This document shows positions 48,679 to 60,522 of a stretch of DNA of 64,000 bases, in pieces. Positions within the stretch are counted from its first letter, which is position 1. Each line of letters begins with the position of its first letter. Both the position numbers and the translations under genes were made by a program. This DNA comes from Todiramphus chloris collaris. Lineage: Eukaryota; Chordata; Aves; Coraciiformes; Alcedinidae. The stretch is taken from contig JANVCC010000135.1 of the NCBI GenBank assembly GCA_025345505.1, positions 292,676 through 356,675 on the forward strand, in the 5' to 3' direction. The notes under the pieces were generated by a model. It was not told the origin of the DNA. It saw only the letters and a list, made by a program, of their open reading frames with translations, and did not search any database.

Positions 48679-49150
48679 TCACAGAATCCCAGCATGGTGA
48701 GGGTTGGAAGGGACTTCTGGAGATCATCTTGTCCAGACCCTTGCTCCAGCAGGGTCACCCAGAGCAGAGGGCCCAGGATCACAGTGTCCAGGAGGGTTTG
48801 GAATCTCTTCAGAGAAGGAGACTCCACAACTTCTCCGGACAGCCTGGGCCAGGCTCTGCCACCCTCACAGCAAAGAAGTTTCTCCTCCTGGTCAGATGGA
48901 ACTTCCAGGGTTCCAGTTTGTGCCCATTGCCCCTTGTCCTGTCCCTGGGCACCACTGACAAGAGTCTGGCCCCATCCTCTTGCCCCACCCCCAGATGCCC
49001 TTTAGCTCTTGCTCAGTGTTGCTCAGCTCTCCTCTCAGGCTGCTCTTCTGCAGCTGAACAGCCCCAGGGCTCTCAGCCTTTCCTGGGTACAGAGATGCTC
49101 CAGTCCCCTCAGCATCTTTGTAGCCTCTGCTGGACTCTCTCCAGTAGTTG
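48679..49150 (-). mobile_element. CR1 LINE copy (3' part), antisense to PCDH1
   Basis: Begins TCACAGAATCCCAGCATGG with an intact terminal octamer complement, then GGTTGGAAGGGACTTCTGGA, GACTCCACAACTTCTCCGGA, CCCTTGTCCTGTCCCTGGGC and ends near CTCTCCAGTAGTTG. Best preserved of the three related copies at its 3' end, but truncated sooner. Confidence 0.93.
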
Positions 49151-51270
49151 CCTGAACTACTGTGTGCTCAGAGATGCACCTTTAGCAAGCTGTGTTGGCA
49201 TTGATGCCTCCTATTTTTCCATGAGGAGGTGACTTCTCCCCAGCCATGGCCATCCTTTTAATGCCTCAGTGGGGAATCATGCCAGCAAGATGGCAAATGG
49301 TTCCATTCAGAAATGTTAACCACCTGGACTGATTTCTTGGCATGTATTTTTGGCTGCACCTCAGGAGGATCTGACCGGTGCATATGGTGCTTCTGCCATG
49401 TGCCAGCCACAAAATCTCTCCTCATTTAGCTTCCACCGCAGATTTTCAACCTCTAAGGATGTTTGAGGCATCGAGAACGTGCGTTTGCAGTTGGGTTTAT
49501 GGCGTGTCTCTTCCCTGCAGAGAAACAGCCCGGGTAGTTCAGAGATTCAGGCTCTCCTGTGTGGACTGCTCTTGATCTTTGAGCAATCAGCTGTCAGACA
49601 TCTTCATCTGGTGTCGAATCATTCCTCCAAATTTTCCTGTCCATACTGCTGGCCTTATTCTCACCAACCTGCTCTATGTTGTATTTCACACACATTCGGT
49701 TCTCTCTGGCATCTGGGTCTCCATGTGCATCCCCCAGCAGCAGACAGACATTTCCTCCTCAGGGCATCCTGAGAGCACCAGCCCTGGAGTTCATGCCCAT
49801 CCCCTGATCCTTCAGGTAGCCACCACAAATGCTGCTGAGGATCTGGCCTCTTCCTCCTTGGTGTCTGCGTTATGGTTCAGGCACCCAGCACATGTTAAAA
49901 ATGACAAATGAACGCGTGCACTTTACTCTCAAGAAGCCCAGGGAAGATCTGTGGAAAGAAAACAAAGTGCATCCATGCAAATCCATAGTGTCATGTCCTC
50001 GCCCAGTTTCCATGGGGTTTGGCTTGACTCTCGTCCAAGGGCTCTTCCTTCTCCCCAACTCTGCTTCTCTCTGAGTGGTCTTGGCTTGCTTTGTTTCCAG
50101 ATCCCCCTGTTGAGGCGAGCCCTTTTCATCGACCTGTGTCAGTTCAACACCTACGTGACTTCAAAGGCCTCCAACAGCACTTTGCTGTGTGGCTATTGGG
50201 GCCCCCCCTGCAAGAATAATTTCCCCCTGTTCATTGTCCTGCTTGCAAAAGATTATTAAATTGTTGATGGAGCTTAACAATGGTTTTGTTCAAAGGCAGA
50301 CATGCGTTTTCCAGCTCTTTTCTCCTTGACACAAGAGCTTTGATACAAGCGTACAATGAAAGGCAGCCGCCAAGGAGCAAACAGAGCGCTCGTAAAACCA
50401 GACTGGTATTCTGAAGCCCCCGTGCACATGAACTGGTGCACCTTGTGATGCTCTCCTAGGCTGAGCGTGCAGCTACCTGCTTGCTCCCCTCTGGCACAAG
50501 GTGAGAAAACAAGGTCTTGTTGCAAAGGAATTAAAAAATGAACTATCCTGCCTTAATTTTCACTCGTATGTTTAGCGCAGCGGGAGGACTGAGGCACTAG
50601 CGTGTGAGGAGTGAGTGGTGGGAGAGGACCACCCTTTTCAGGACTGGTGGAAGGAGTGGGCTGGGTTGGCAGAAGGCTGAAGCAATTGCTCCCTTCCTCT
50701 CGCTCGGAGCAAGCTGAGCTCACGCACAAACATCTCCCGACCAGCCTGCACCTTCGGAGCAGCTTTCGGAGCCTGCAACGAGGATCATTATGTAGACTGC
50801 GCAGCCTCGAGCTGCTTGACATTTTGTATTATACAGGCTTATTTTTGATTGCTTATCACTTCAGTACATTTCCAGCACCGGAGCTGAAATTTTCCATGCT
50901 GGGTTTCCCTCATGTTGATTTCTTTTTCTTTTTCTCTTAAGTTTTAGCAGAGGTGCTCCAGCTGTTTTTTTGAGAACAGGTCATGCTGTCTCAACCGGGC
51001 TAACAAACTGGTTATTGGAATTTCTTTTCAAGACCCATTAGCTTAACCACACTTTGGAAGAGAGGTGTGGAATTTGGCGCAGAAGCTGTCGGCATTGGCT
51101 GGGGGTTGTTTGCCTGAAAGGGTCGAGCCTCTCATTGAATGTATGCCAGCCTGCATCCCTGCGTAGCTGTGCCCGCACACCCTTGCGTGGCCTTCAAATA
51201 ACAGCATTTCTCAGGGGCTGTCCACCTTTGACCTCCCTCAGAGCCCTGGTGCAGGAGCTTGCTGCATTGC

Positions 51271-51316
51271 TGTTGCTTGATGGACATCCCTCCTGTTGCT
51301 TGATGGACATCCCTCC
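51271..51316. repeat. perfect 23-bp tandem duplication
   Basis: Two identical 23-base units starting TGTTGCTTGATGGACATCCC, with no difference between them; this indicates a recent duplication. Confidence 0.9.
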
Positions 51317-52286
51317 CTTCCCCGTTAGTCTGGGGGTCCCCAGTTTTCTTTGGAGGTGCTGAGTACTGCATGGCATGGGTTGTTCCTGGCCTCGGAGAGG
51401 ATTGAGTGTGGCTTGCTCTGCAGCTGGGGCACATGGTACACGTGGGCTCTGGTGTCAGGGTGCATCTGAGCTGTTTTGGGGCAGGGTGGGGAGGTCCAGT
51501 GTCTCAATCCTGCTGGGAGATGGAGCTAGCTCGTGGTGCCTCCCAGCCCGTCTGTGGTGGAGGCAGCTTCCTCTGCTCACTCTCGGGCTGACATTGTGGA
51601 GGGCCACCCAGAGCTGAGAGGACCCTGCATCCCCCCACCCATAGCATTGCAGCCAGTGGACTAGCACTGCGGGTGGGGGCTCGGTCCCTCGCTGCCCTCC
51701 CGGTCCCTGGGCTGCCAGCACAAAGGGGCTCTTTCTTTATCTTCTCCCTTTTATTGTCCTTCCTGGGGCATGTTCCCAGCCCTTCTCCCTCTTCTTCCCT
51801 GGCGAACTGGCAAAGGCTGCCTCAAGCTCCAGTGCCCTCCCTGATTAGCTGCTGCCGGGAAGGGAAGCACGACTGCAGCTTTAATTAAATGATAAGGGCA
51901 GAGCCCCGGAAGTGGGGAGATAAGTGCAGCGGTGTCAGCCACCACACTTGCCCAGGCTCTTTCTAATTAGCTTTGAGAAGTTGTAGAGAGGAAGATTAAC
52001 CCGTGGAGGGAGGCGGGCTGGAGCGGTGGGCAGCAGCAGATGGAGGGATGGGGGTTGTAGGGGACTTCTCCATGCCCTGCCTCTGAGCTCCGTGCCCGAG
52101 CAGAGGGGCTGGGTCAGGCAGGATTAGACCCCTGCTTTTCACAGGCTCAGGCACAAGGTAAAGCTCAAGGATTAGCCGCTCAGGTCTCCTCTGGAAGAAG
52201 CATTTGCTGCCTTAATACACCCTATGCCTGGCCACTCTGGGGTGGCCCTGGTGCATCTGGGTTGCTGCAGCACAAGGCTTTCAGCA

Positions 52287-52392
52287 CAAGTGGACAAGTG
52301 TCCCCAGCCTCGAGCAGTGGCAGGAGCTGCCCTAAGGGTTCCCCTGCAAGTGGACAAGTGTTCCCCAGCCTCTGGAGCAGTGGCAGGAGCAC
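52287..52392. repeat. 60-bp tandem duplication
   Basis: CAAGTGGACAAGTGT...CCCCAGCCTC...GAGCAGTGGCAGGAGC occurs at 52287 and again at 52347, exactly 60 bases on, with a few indels. Confidence 0.85.
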
Positions 52393-52691
52393 AGGGCACA
52401 ATCCTGCTGCAGGAGCCGTCGGACAGGTCTCTAGTCCTCTCCAGAATCCATGATGTCTTAGTGATGCTGAGAGGGGAGGAGGGAGATGGTGGAAGAGGAC
52501 CATTCTATGTCAGCAACACATAATAATATGGACCAGGAGCTCCCCAGGATCTGGTGCTACAAGGGCCACAACCTCAGCTCTCCTGCTGTTCCACCCAGGC
52601 ATAGCAGACCCCAGCTGGAGAGTGCATTGCCCTGGAGGGCTGGGCAAGGGCACCTCAGCAGTGGGCATGCTGTAGCTAGGTTGGCAGAGAG

Positions 52692-53262
52692 AACCATAGA
52701 ATCATTTTGGTTGGAAGAGACCTTTAAGATCATCAAGTCCAAACATTCCCCCAGCACTGCCAGGGCACCACTAAACCATGCCCCTCAGCACCACAGCTCC
52801 AGGGCTTTGAAACCCTTTCAGGGATGGGGACTCCCACTGCCCTGGGCAGCCTGGGATGGGCTTGGTCAACCCATGCGGGGAAGAAATTGTTCCTCAGGTC
52901 CAACCTAAACCTACCCTGGTGCAACTTGAGGTTGTTTTCTCTTCTCTGGTTGTTGTTCCTTGGGTGAAGAGACTGACTTATGTCAGGGAGTTGTCAAGAG
53001 TAAGGAGGTCTCCCCTGAGCCTCCTTTTCTCCAGGCTGAACAACCCCAGGTCCCTCAGCCGCTCCTCACCAGAGTTGTGCTCTAGACCCTTCCCCAGCTC
53101 CATTGCCCTTCTCTGGCCATGCTCCAGCCCCTCAATGTCCTTCTGGGAGTGAGGGGCCCAAAACAGAGCCCAGGATTTGAGGTGTGGCCTCCCCAGTGCC
53201 CAGCCCAGGGACAGTCCCTGCTCTAGTCCATCTGGCCACACTAGTGCTGATAGACAAATAAC
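52692..53262 (-). mobile_element. CR1 LINE copy (3' part), antisense to PCDH1, second subfamily
   Basis: Begins ACCATAGAATCATTTTGGTT, then GGAAGAGACCTTTAAGATCA, CAGCACTGCCAGGGCACCAC, GAAATTGTTCCTCAGGTCCA, ACCTAAACCTACCCTGGTGC, GAGCCTCCTTTTCTCCAGGC, TCCATTGCCCTTCTCTGGCC, ending near CATCTGGCCACACTAGTGC. It differs from the 37646 group and matches the 56323 copy. Confidence 0.93.
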
Positions 53263-55503
53263 AGCCAGAGCTCTCACCAGCATGGATGGCCCTGCTCTGG
53301 GGGTCCTGGTGGCCTGACCCTTTCTGGTCACCCCCCACTCCCAGCAGCTGGCAGCATGGCCAGACCCAGGACATACCAGGAGGCTCTGGGCCATCCACCC
53401 ATGTGTTCCCAGTGAGTCCCTGGCTGGCCAGGGAGACAGGTCAGCCTCGCAGACCCCAACTGGAACCCCCATGGCGAGGGTCTGGCAGGAAGGCACCAGC
53501 ACAGGCAAGGTGGGAATGTGGAAGGAGCAATTGTGTCGGTATTTGGGTAGCAGGAATGCGCATCCAAGGCATGCATGAGCTGACAGCCCCCGGGGGATAG
53601 CAGGTGGTGTTCTGCTGAGGATTTCCATATTTACATAACGTCATTAGCCCTTGCAAGAGAGGACTCCAAAGCCACAAGAGCCCTTTGCTGTGAGCTGCCC
53701 CTTCTCCTTGAGTAGGGTGGGATGAAGGGCTGCTGCACTGCTGACCACAGCTTCTTATCAAGACCTTTATTAGTACCTGAAGGTACCCCAGGAGTTGTTA
53801 CTCACCTGGGCTGGATGTTGCAGGAAAAATTTAATTAGATTGGAAAGATGGTTTGGTTATTGTGTGGTTTGGTTATTGGGTGACTCTTTGCCCTTCCTGG
53901 TGGCTATTTGTTGTCTGTAGGTGTCATGAGAAGTTCTTGGTTGGCCAGCAGACAGTGCTTGGATGTTACAGGAACTAGGATTTCATTTTGGAGCTAGCTT
54001 GTTACCATGTTTTATACAACATGGGTGAAGAGGATTGCCAAGTAATGTTTCCTACCTGACTGGTTTCAGTTGCTTGAAGTTTTGGCAAACTTTAACCACA
54101 AGGACACCATTTTTCATATTTTTACCAAGGATTTTGAAAAGTGGCTGTGAAATCTGTCCAGATACTTCCCTTCCAAAAGCAGTCAGGAAAGGAAATTGCC
54201 AGTCTCTTCACAATGGTAAAGCAATCCCCCTATCCTCCAGCCCCAGGCTTTAGAGAAGTAATTTTCTGTGATCCCTTGACCCTTTCATTGTACCTTCTCC
54301 AGTTTCTGCAGCCTGTGGGGTAGAGACTCACTGGCAAAAGCCTCTTCTTCCTGAAAAGCCTGGTATATCTCCCAGGTGGATCCATCCTCTCCCCCAAAGG
54401 CGCAAAGGGATCCCGGGGAAAAAACATTTTCCACCAGAGCATAATCCTGGTCTACATCACAAAGCAGAATTAAGACCGCCCGGACAATCCTAATTTTGGC
54501 ATTTCCTAACCTTTGAACCCTGTAATCCTATTAAGGTAGTTCTTAACGTAATTATTCAGTAATTTAATGTAATAATTCCGCTTTTTATAGTCCAGTGAAG
54601 GTTGAAGCCCCACTGTGCCAGGGTGGGAGATCATGTAAGTGGCACCACGAGCACAAAATCTGCCGTAGGGGGTTTGAATTTGTTTTGCTGGCTATTGCAG
54701 GGCTTGCAGTGAAGCTGGGGGTGCTCGTGGGAGTCCCGTGGGTGCCGTAGTCTGTCGCTGAGCCCTGCCTGGCCCCTGCAGGAGCACGGTCAGCATCCAG
54801 AGCCATCCCTCCGGGTGCTCCCTCGGGGTACGGATGGCCTCCCGTTGCTGTGGTGATGTGGCCGGGGGATGCCTGCGCTTCCCAGCACGCCTGCCGCTGT
54901 CACACCAGCTGCCCGCGCTTCGTGGGCGTAACGGGTCCCTCCAGCTCCAGCTCCGGTGAGCAAGGGAAGAAATGTCCCCCGGGAGCCTGAGCTCAGGCTC
55001 TCGCTGCCGACAAAGTGGTTTAGCTCTACCTGCACTGGTGAGCACGAGGCTGGTGGATGCTTCTGTCCACATGAATTCCGTGCCAGTTCTGCTGCGATGC
55101 CCTTGGCAGGATCTGGGAAGCCGTTTGTGTCGGCGCTGCAGTCGGGGTGCCCCGATGGGATATACTCCAGAGGCTGTGGTTTGATCCACGCGTGCATCCC
55201 GGGGCTGACAGGCCATTAACTTCGGAACGAGCTGCCTGTGCTGAGGTTTAGATACCGTTGCTTAGCACGAGGGGGGAGCTGCTCTGCGCTGTAGGGTCTG
55301 GGGGAGACGGCCGAGCACGTTACATCTCTTGACTTGGGTGCATAGGAGAAACCCACCTGCGTGCTGGCATCAGGCTGAGGATCCTTCTCGGTATTTATTG
55401 TAAGAGCGGCTGTTGCTCCTTATTGCCCCGAGAGCTGTAGGTGTGACGTTGAACTGCAGTAACCACCTTTCTGGGCAGTGTCGGGTCGGGCTCAGATACC
55501 AGC

Positions 55504-55657
55504 AGCCATCTGTCTGCGCGCTGTAGTGCCGGCGTTAAGTTTGGAAAGCCATCTGTCTGGGTGTTGTAGTGCTAGAATTGGTCCCCGAAGCCGTCTGTCT
55601 GGGTGTTGTAGTGCTAGGAACGGTCCTGCAAACCGTCTGCCGGGGTGTTGTAGGGAT
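55504..55657. repeat. 42-bp minisatellite (about 3.6 copies)
   Basis: Units AGCCATCTGTCTGGGTGTTG...TAGTGCTAG start at 55504, 55547, 55589 and 55631 (periods 43, 42, 42). The second and third copies are the most similar. Confidence 0.9.
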
Positions 55658-56322
55658 GATGTCAGCTCAGTCTAGGAAAAATAGGGGCTGACGTGGACTG
55701 CAGGGAGCTCTCCGCTTGTGCTTTCGGCTTCCGATATTTCTGTGCTCATTGATCTCTGGAGCACTGCTGTGGAAATGGGCAATGGTCCAGCAGCCTTCCC
55801 CAAGGCCTGGAAAGTGAAATTGGGGTTGTGCTTGTGCTGCGCTGGAGGCAGAGGGCTCGGGTCACGTGCATGTGTGATGTGGGAATCAGGGACCAGAAAA
55901 GAGACGGACTGAGGAGCTGCAGAAGGCGAGATCACCACTCTGGTCCCATGTGCAGGGTGGACATTCCCTACTGGGGGTAATTCCCTGCCTGCCTCAGCTG
56001 GGGACCTTGTGTCTGGTTTTTGTGAAGGAGATCACGGCTCCACAGCCATGTACAGCACAGCTTCCCTCTCCCAGAAGCCCTTGCCAAGGAGAAGATGTGT
56101 TGGGAAGGAGGCACTGAGGAGTTTGGGTGCACTAAAGGAAGGTCACGCTGAGCTGGCCAAGTGGGGAGGGGCTGTTGAGGGGCTTGCTGACAACGTGAAG
56201 GGACTGCTGCTGGGTGGGACATGCTGCTGTGGGGGAAAGGCAAGGAGAGAGATGTGTCGAGGGGTGGCATAGTGCAAGACACTTGTTCCAGCAGTGCTGG
56301 GATGTAAAAACATGAGGAATAG

Positions 56323-56912
56323 TATCATAAAATCATAGGATTGTTTTGGTTGGAAGAGACCTTTCAGATCATTGAGTCCAACTGTTCCCCCAGCACTGCC
56401 AGGGCACCACTAACCCACGTCCCTCAGCACCACAGCTCCACAGCTTTGAAACCCCTCCAGGCACGGGGACTCCACCACTGCCCTGGGCAGCCTGGGACAG
56501 GCCTGGACAACCCACGTGGGGAAGAAATTGTTCCTCATGTTGAAGATAAGCCTTCCTTGGTGCAACTTGAGACTGTCTCCTCCTGTCAGTTGTTCCTTGG
56601 GAGCACAGACTGACCCCATCTGGCTCCATCCTACTCTCAAGGAGTGGTCAAGAAACAGATGGGTCTCCCCTGAGCCTCCTTTTCTCCAGGTTAAACAACC
56701 CCAGGTCCCTCAGCTTCTTCTCACCAGATTTGTGCTCCAGCCCCCTCCCCAGCTCCATTGCCCTTCTCTGGTCACTCTCCAGCCCCTTAATTTCCTTCTG
56801 GGAGTGAGGGACCCAAAACTGAACCCAGGATTCGAGGTGCAGCCTCCCCAGTGCTGAGTCCCAGGGGACAATCCCTGCCTAGCTGTACTAACCACACTAT
56901 TTGTAATATAGT
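56323..56912 (-). mobile_element. CR1 LINE copy (3' part), antisense to PCDH1, second subfamily
   Basis: Begins ATCATAAAATCATAGGATTG, then GGTTGGAAGAGACCTTTCAG, GCACTGCCAGGGCACCACTA, GAAGAAATTGTTCCTCATGT and GAGCCTCCTTTTCTCCAGGT, and ends near CTAACCACACTATTTG. Same subfamily as the 52692 element. It directly precedes the 32-bp minisatellite. Confidence 0.93.
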
Positions 56913-57021
56913 GATAGGATGGGATGGAATAGAAGATACAAGAAAGCATTATGTTGGGACACACTATCCAGACAGCTGTACCGACAGGGTGTGGTGAAGA
57001 GGGAACAGCCCACGGAGCGAT

Positions 57022-57655
57022 GGTGCCTGGAGGAAGCAGCACTGCAGGGGAGTGGTATCTGGAGGGAACAGAGCTGTAAACCATGGTACCTGGAGGAAAT
57101 GGCACCATTAGAGCAGCGGTGCCTGGAGGGAAGACAGCAGCGGGAGGGAGGCAACACCTGAAGGGAACAGCAGCACAGAACATGGCACCTGGAGGACGTG
57201 GCACCATGGGGGACCAGTACCTGTAGGCAGCAGCGCCGTGGGGGGAATGGAGCTTCCTGGGAATGGTGCTGGGGGGGAGGAATGGTACCTGTAGAGAACA
57301 ACACCGTGGGAGAGTGGTACCTCTGGTAAGCGCGCCGCGGGGGACAGTACCTGTAGGGAGCAGCGCTGCAGGGCAGCGGTACCTGGAGGGAGTCGCGCTG
57401 TAGGGGAGTGGTACCTACAGAGAACAGTAACGTGGGACAATGGTACCTGCCAGTGGTACCGCAGGAGGGAAATGGTGCCTGTAGGGAACAGAGCTCTTGG
57501 CAATGGTACCTGTAGGTGTGAGCGCTCCAGGGAGTGGTACCTCGAAGGAGCAGTGGCACCAGTAAGCTACGGTGGAGTAGGGGAATGGTGCCTACTCTCA
57601 GGAACTGTGCTGTAGGAAGGGAGTCCTTGGAAAGAGCAGCACCGGGGAGGCTGGT
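57022..57655. repeat. 32-bp minisatellite (about 20 copies)
   Basis: Units of 31-33 bases of the form GGTACCTGGAGGGAACAGCG...CTGTAGGGGAGT, many carrying a KpnI GGTACC site. Three consecutive exact 32-base units lie at about 57379-57474. Shortened units (for example GGTACCTGCCAGT) and fused units occur. Preceding sequence from about 56970 shows faint further copies. Confidence 0.9.
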
Positions 57656-58712
57656 CCTATGGAATCAATGCGGGAAGGGCAGGAAGGTAGGATGGTGATG
57701 CTGGGATTCGATGTCATGGATAGTTGCTGCTGTAAGGGATGTCCAAGAGTGTTCTGCTGAGCCCTGAGAGCCTGGTGTGGGAGAAAGGGTGTTTCCATGT
57801 GCCCATACCATGACAACAGAGGTGGTAAATCTGCCTGTACTGGAAGTGCTGCATCCTTCCCTGGCTGAAAGACAGCCATTTTGAAAGGAATACCTGGCAT
57901 CCCACCCCTCAGTTTGCAGCATGGGGTGTGCTCCACCCTCCTACCCCCTGACTGAGGCTCGAAGAGTCTTCTGGGGCTCAGAACAGGGATGGCTGGTTGA
58001 AATTAGTGACCAATGTTCTCCATGCTGCCGGGTAGGGGTGATGAGTCTTTCTGATCTAACACTTCAGAAAAGCGTCCTGCTTTGCCTCCAAGCTGCTCTC
58101 CCCCCACTCATATTCCCCATTCCTCTGTGCCACTGAACCTCTCCAGTCCCTCCTGGCATGCTGCGCTTCCCTCCTCCTCCCTCCCGGGCTTCGCTGCATC
58201 CCCTGCCGTGCTCTGCTGTGTCACATCCCCACAGTCCCACTGTCCTCTCTCCCAGAGCTTCTCCTCTCTACCCTCTTCCCACGCAAGATCTGCCCTCCCG
58301 TGCTGCACGATCCCTGCTCGCCCAGCACTGCACACACCGCGTGTTTGGTGCCCGTGTCTGACGCAAATGGAAGACAGGGAGAAGCAAACCAGAGCGCGGA
58401 TGTTGCAGACGGTGGCAAAAAACCCCCAACAATAAAACACCACCACAAACACAACACAACAAAAAAATAATATGCAATTGAGGCTGGCTCTCAGCCTCTG
58501 CTTGAAGCTACCTGGCTTGCAGTGGGCGAGTGAACCTCGGCACATCTACCGCGGGAGATGGAAGTGCCTGGTGAATGAGGCTGCTTGCTTTTGTCTCCTG
58601 TCTAACGGTACTCGAGTGCACTGTTGAAATCCCCCACTAAGAGCAATAATACTATTAGAGGAGCCCTTGCAAGTGGCTGTAACAGGATGTGTTCCTGGCC
58701 TGCATGGGGAGA

Positions 58713-58731
58713 CAGAGAGAGAGAGAGAGAA
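58713..58731. repeat. (AG)n microsatellite
   Basis: CAGAGAGAGAGAGAGAGAGA in intron 4. Confidence 0.9.
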
Positions 58732-60503
58732 AAATAATTAGCAGCGGCACCGATATGTGCCTCTTCCCGGAGGAGACGGCCTGGCACAGTCTCCTTCACA
58801 AAGAGCAGAAGTGCCCTGGATGTCAGGAGAGGAGAACAGCCACGGCAGCATCAGAACAGAGCCACGACTGGAGAAAGCTTCCCCTCCTGCAGCCAGAAAG
58901 AGGACCCAGAGTGCATCTCTGAATGCATCGTGGTGTAAAGCCCCGGCCGTGCCCCCTTTTCATCTGAAAAGTTCAAAGGGATGCGACTTTTACTGCCCCG
59001 GATTCACTGACACACAATGTGCCGAGGCAGAGCGGCCCCCAGGCAACTCGCAAGAGGAGGCCAGAGAAATGGGAAGCTGTAGAAAAGGGGAAGCCAGAAG
59101 ACTGTGAGGATTGTGATTGCCCAGACCATCACACCCCCCCTTCCTTGCCCCTTGCCGGCAACGGGACGGGTGAGCTCTCCAAAGATGCTCAGCTAGAGAT
59201 CAAAGCTCAGGAAAACACGGCAGCTGCACAGATGTAGCTTTGAGTTTGCACGGCCAGGATGCCGCGGAGGAATGAGATGGTGGAGAGGGCATGGCCATCC
59301 TCTTCATCACCTGGGAACTTTGTCAGATTTCAGGGGTTCAGAGTCACCAAACTGCATTCCTGGGGTGGAGGAGGGATGCGAAATCCTGAGTGCACTCCAT
59401 AAGGTGAAGCGGGCACCTTGACCCTGCACTGAGGTTTGGGCTCTGCCTCCTCACCACGCTGCAGGGCATCCAGAATTGCTGCTTCATGGGCAAAATTTCT
59501 CCGAGGAAAGATTTTTGCTTGTCCGTGGTGGCACGTTGAAGTCTCTGAACCACCGGCATGTGCTGAGAATTAGGCTGTAGGATGGTGGTTGCTTTAAATC
59601 ACAGCTATTCAGGAATTACACCCTGCCCCGTTCCCGGGCTCTTAAAGCAGAGTGGGTTGTGCTCATGGCACATAATACACTCCTTTAGCAGCAGAGCTCC
59701 GATGCCAGCATCTCACTGCAAGCGAAGGGACGATGCTGGAAAAAGACTTTAGTGCCAGAAACAGACAATGAGAAAAGCAGAAAAGACCCTGAACACAGCG
59801 TTCCTGCTTGATCCTGAGATTTCTAAGCTGCCATTGGCACAAGGAAATCACCACAGCTTGGTTCACTGGAGAGGTAGCTTTTATTTCGGCCCTGACAGTA
59901 CCCTCCAGAAACTCAGCAAAGCACCTTCTGCCCCAGCAAGAAGTGGTGGCACTTCTTCATTCCCCACGCTGGGAGCATGCAGCACCAAGGTGTTTCTGGA
60001 AGTGGAAATGATGCCGAACCATCGTACTGGTCCAGTGTGGTAGTAGATGAGAGAGAGAGAGGGAGGAATTGCGTCTTAAACAGAAGTGAAAGATAATCTA
60101 AGACCACCTCAAACTGACCCAGCTGGTAGCATCCTGTTGTCCTGTGAGGACGACCTGGTGGATCATCTAGGACACAGGCTCTGGTCTCTGCTTTGACTCA
60201 TGTGGAGTGGAGATGAAAACTGAGCTGTTTTCGTGCCTTGCTTTGTATCTGCAGCTGGGAGAAAGAAAGGAGGCAGCTTTCCATACGCTCGGGAAATAGG
60301 ACAGTTGGTCTGTGGCCAGCCCTGAGAATGACCCCAAAGTCATGCAAGCTATGCTCTCACGCTGCCAGCGTGGGCACCTTGTCCCCTGCGATGCTTGGGC
60401 TCCTGCTTTTGCACCCTGCCGCGTCAGCATGGCCACCCCCTGTGCCCGGGTTCATTGGCGTGTGCCCGTTGGTGATGCATGAGCACGTTGGCTGGTCTGT
60501 ACC

Positions 60504-60522
60504 CGTGTGTGTGTGTGTGTGC
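60504..60522. repeat. (GT)n microsatellite
   Basis: GTGTGTGTGTGTGTGTG in intron 4. Confidence 0.9.

Noticed and set aside
37600-57000. CR1 copies as possible active LINEs or host genes
   Set aside because: All are 5'-truncated 3' ends of at most about 600 bases with no intact ORF.
56897-57559. 220-codon - strand frame rich in Thr/Tyr/Pro
   Set aside because: Pure translation of the 32-bp minisatellite.
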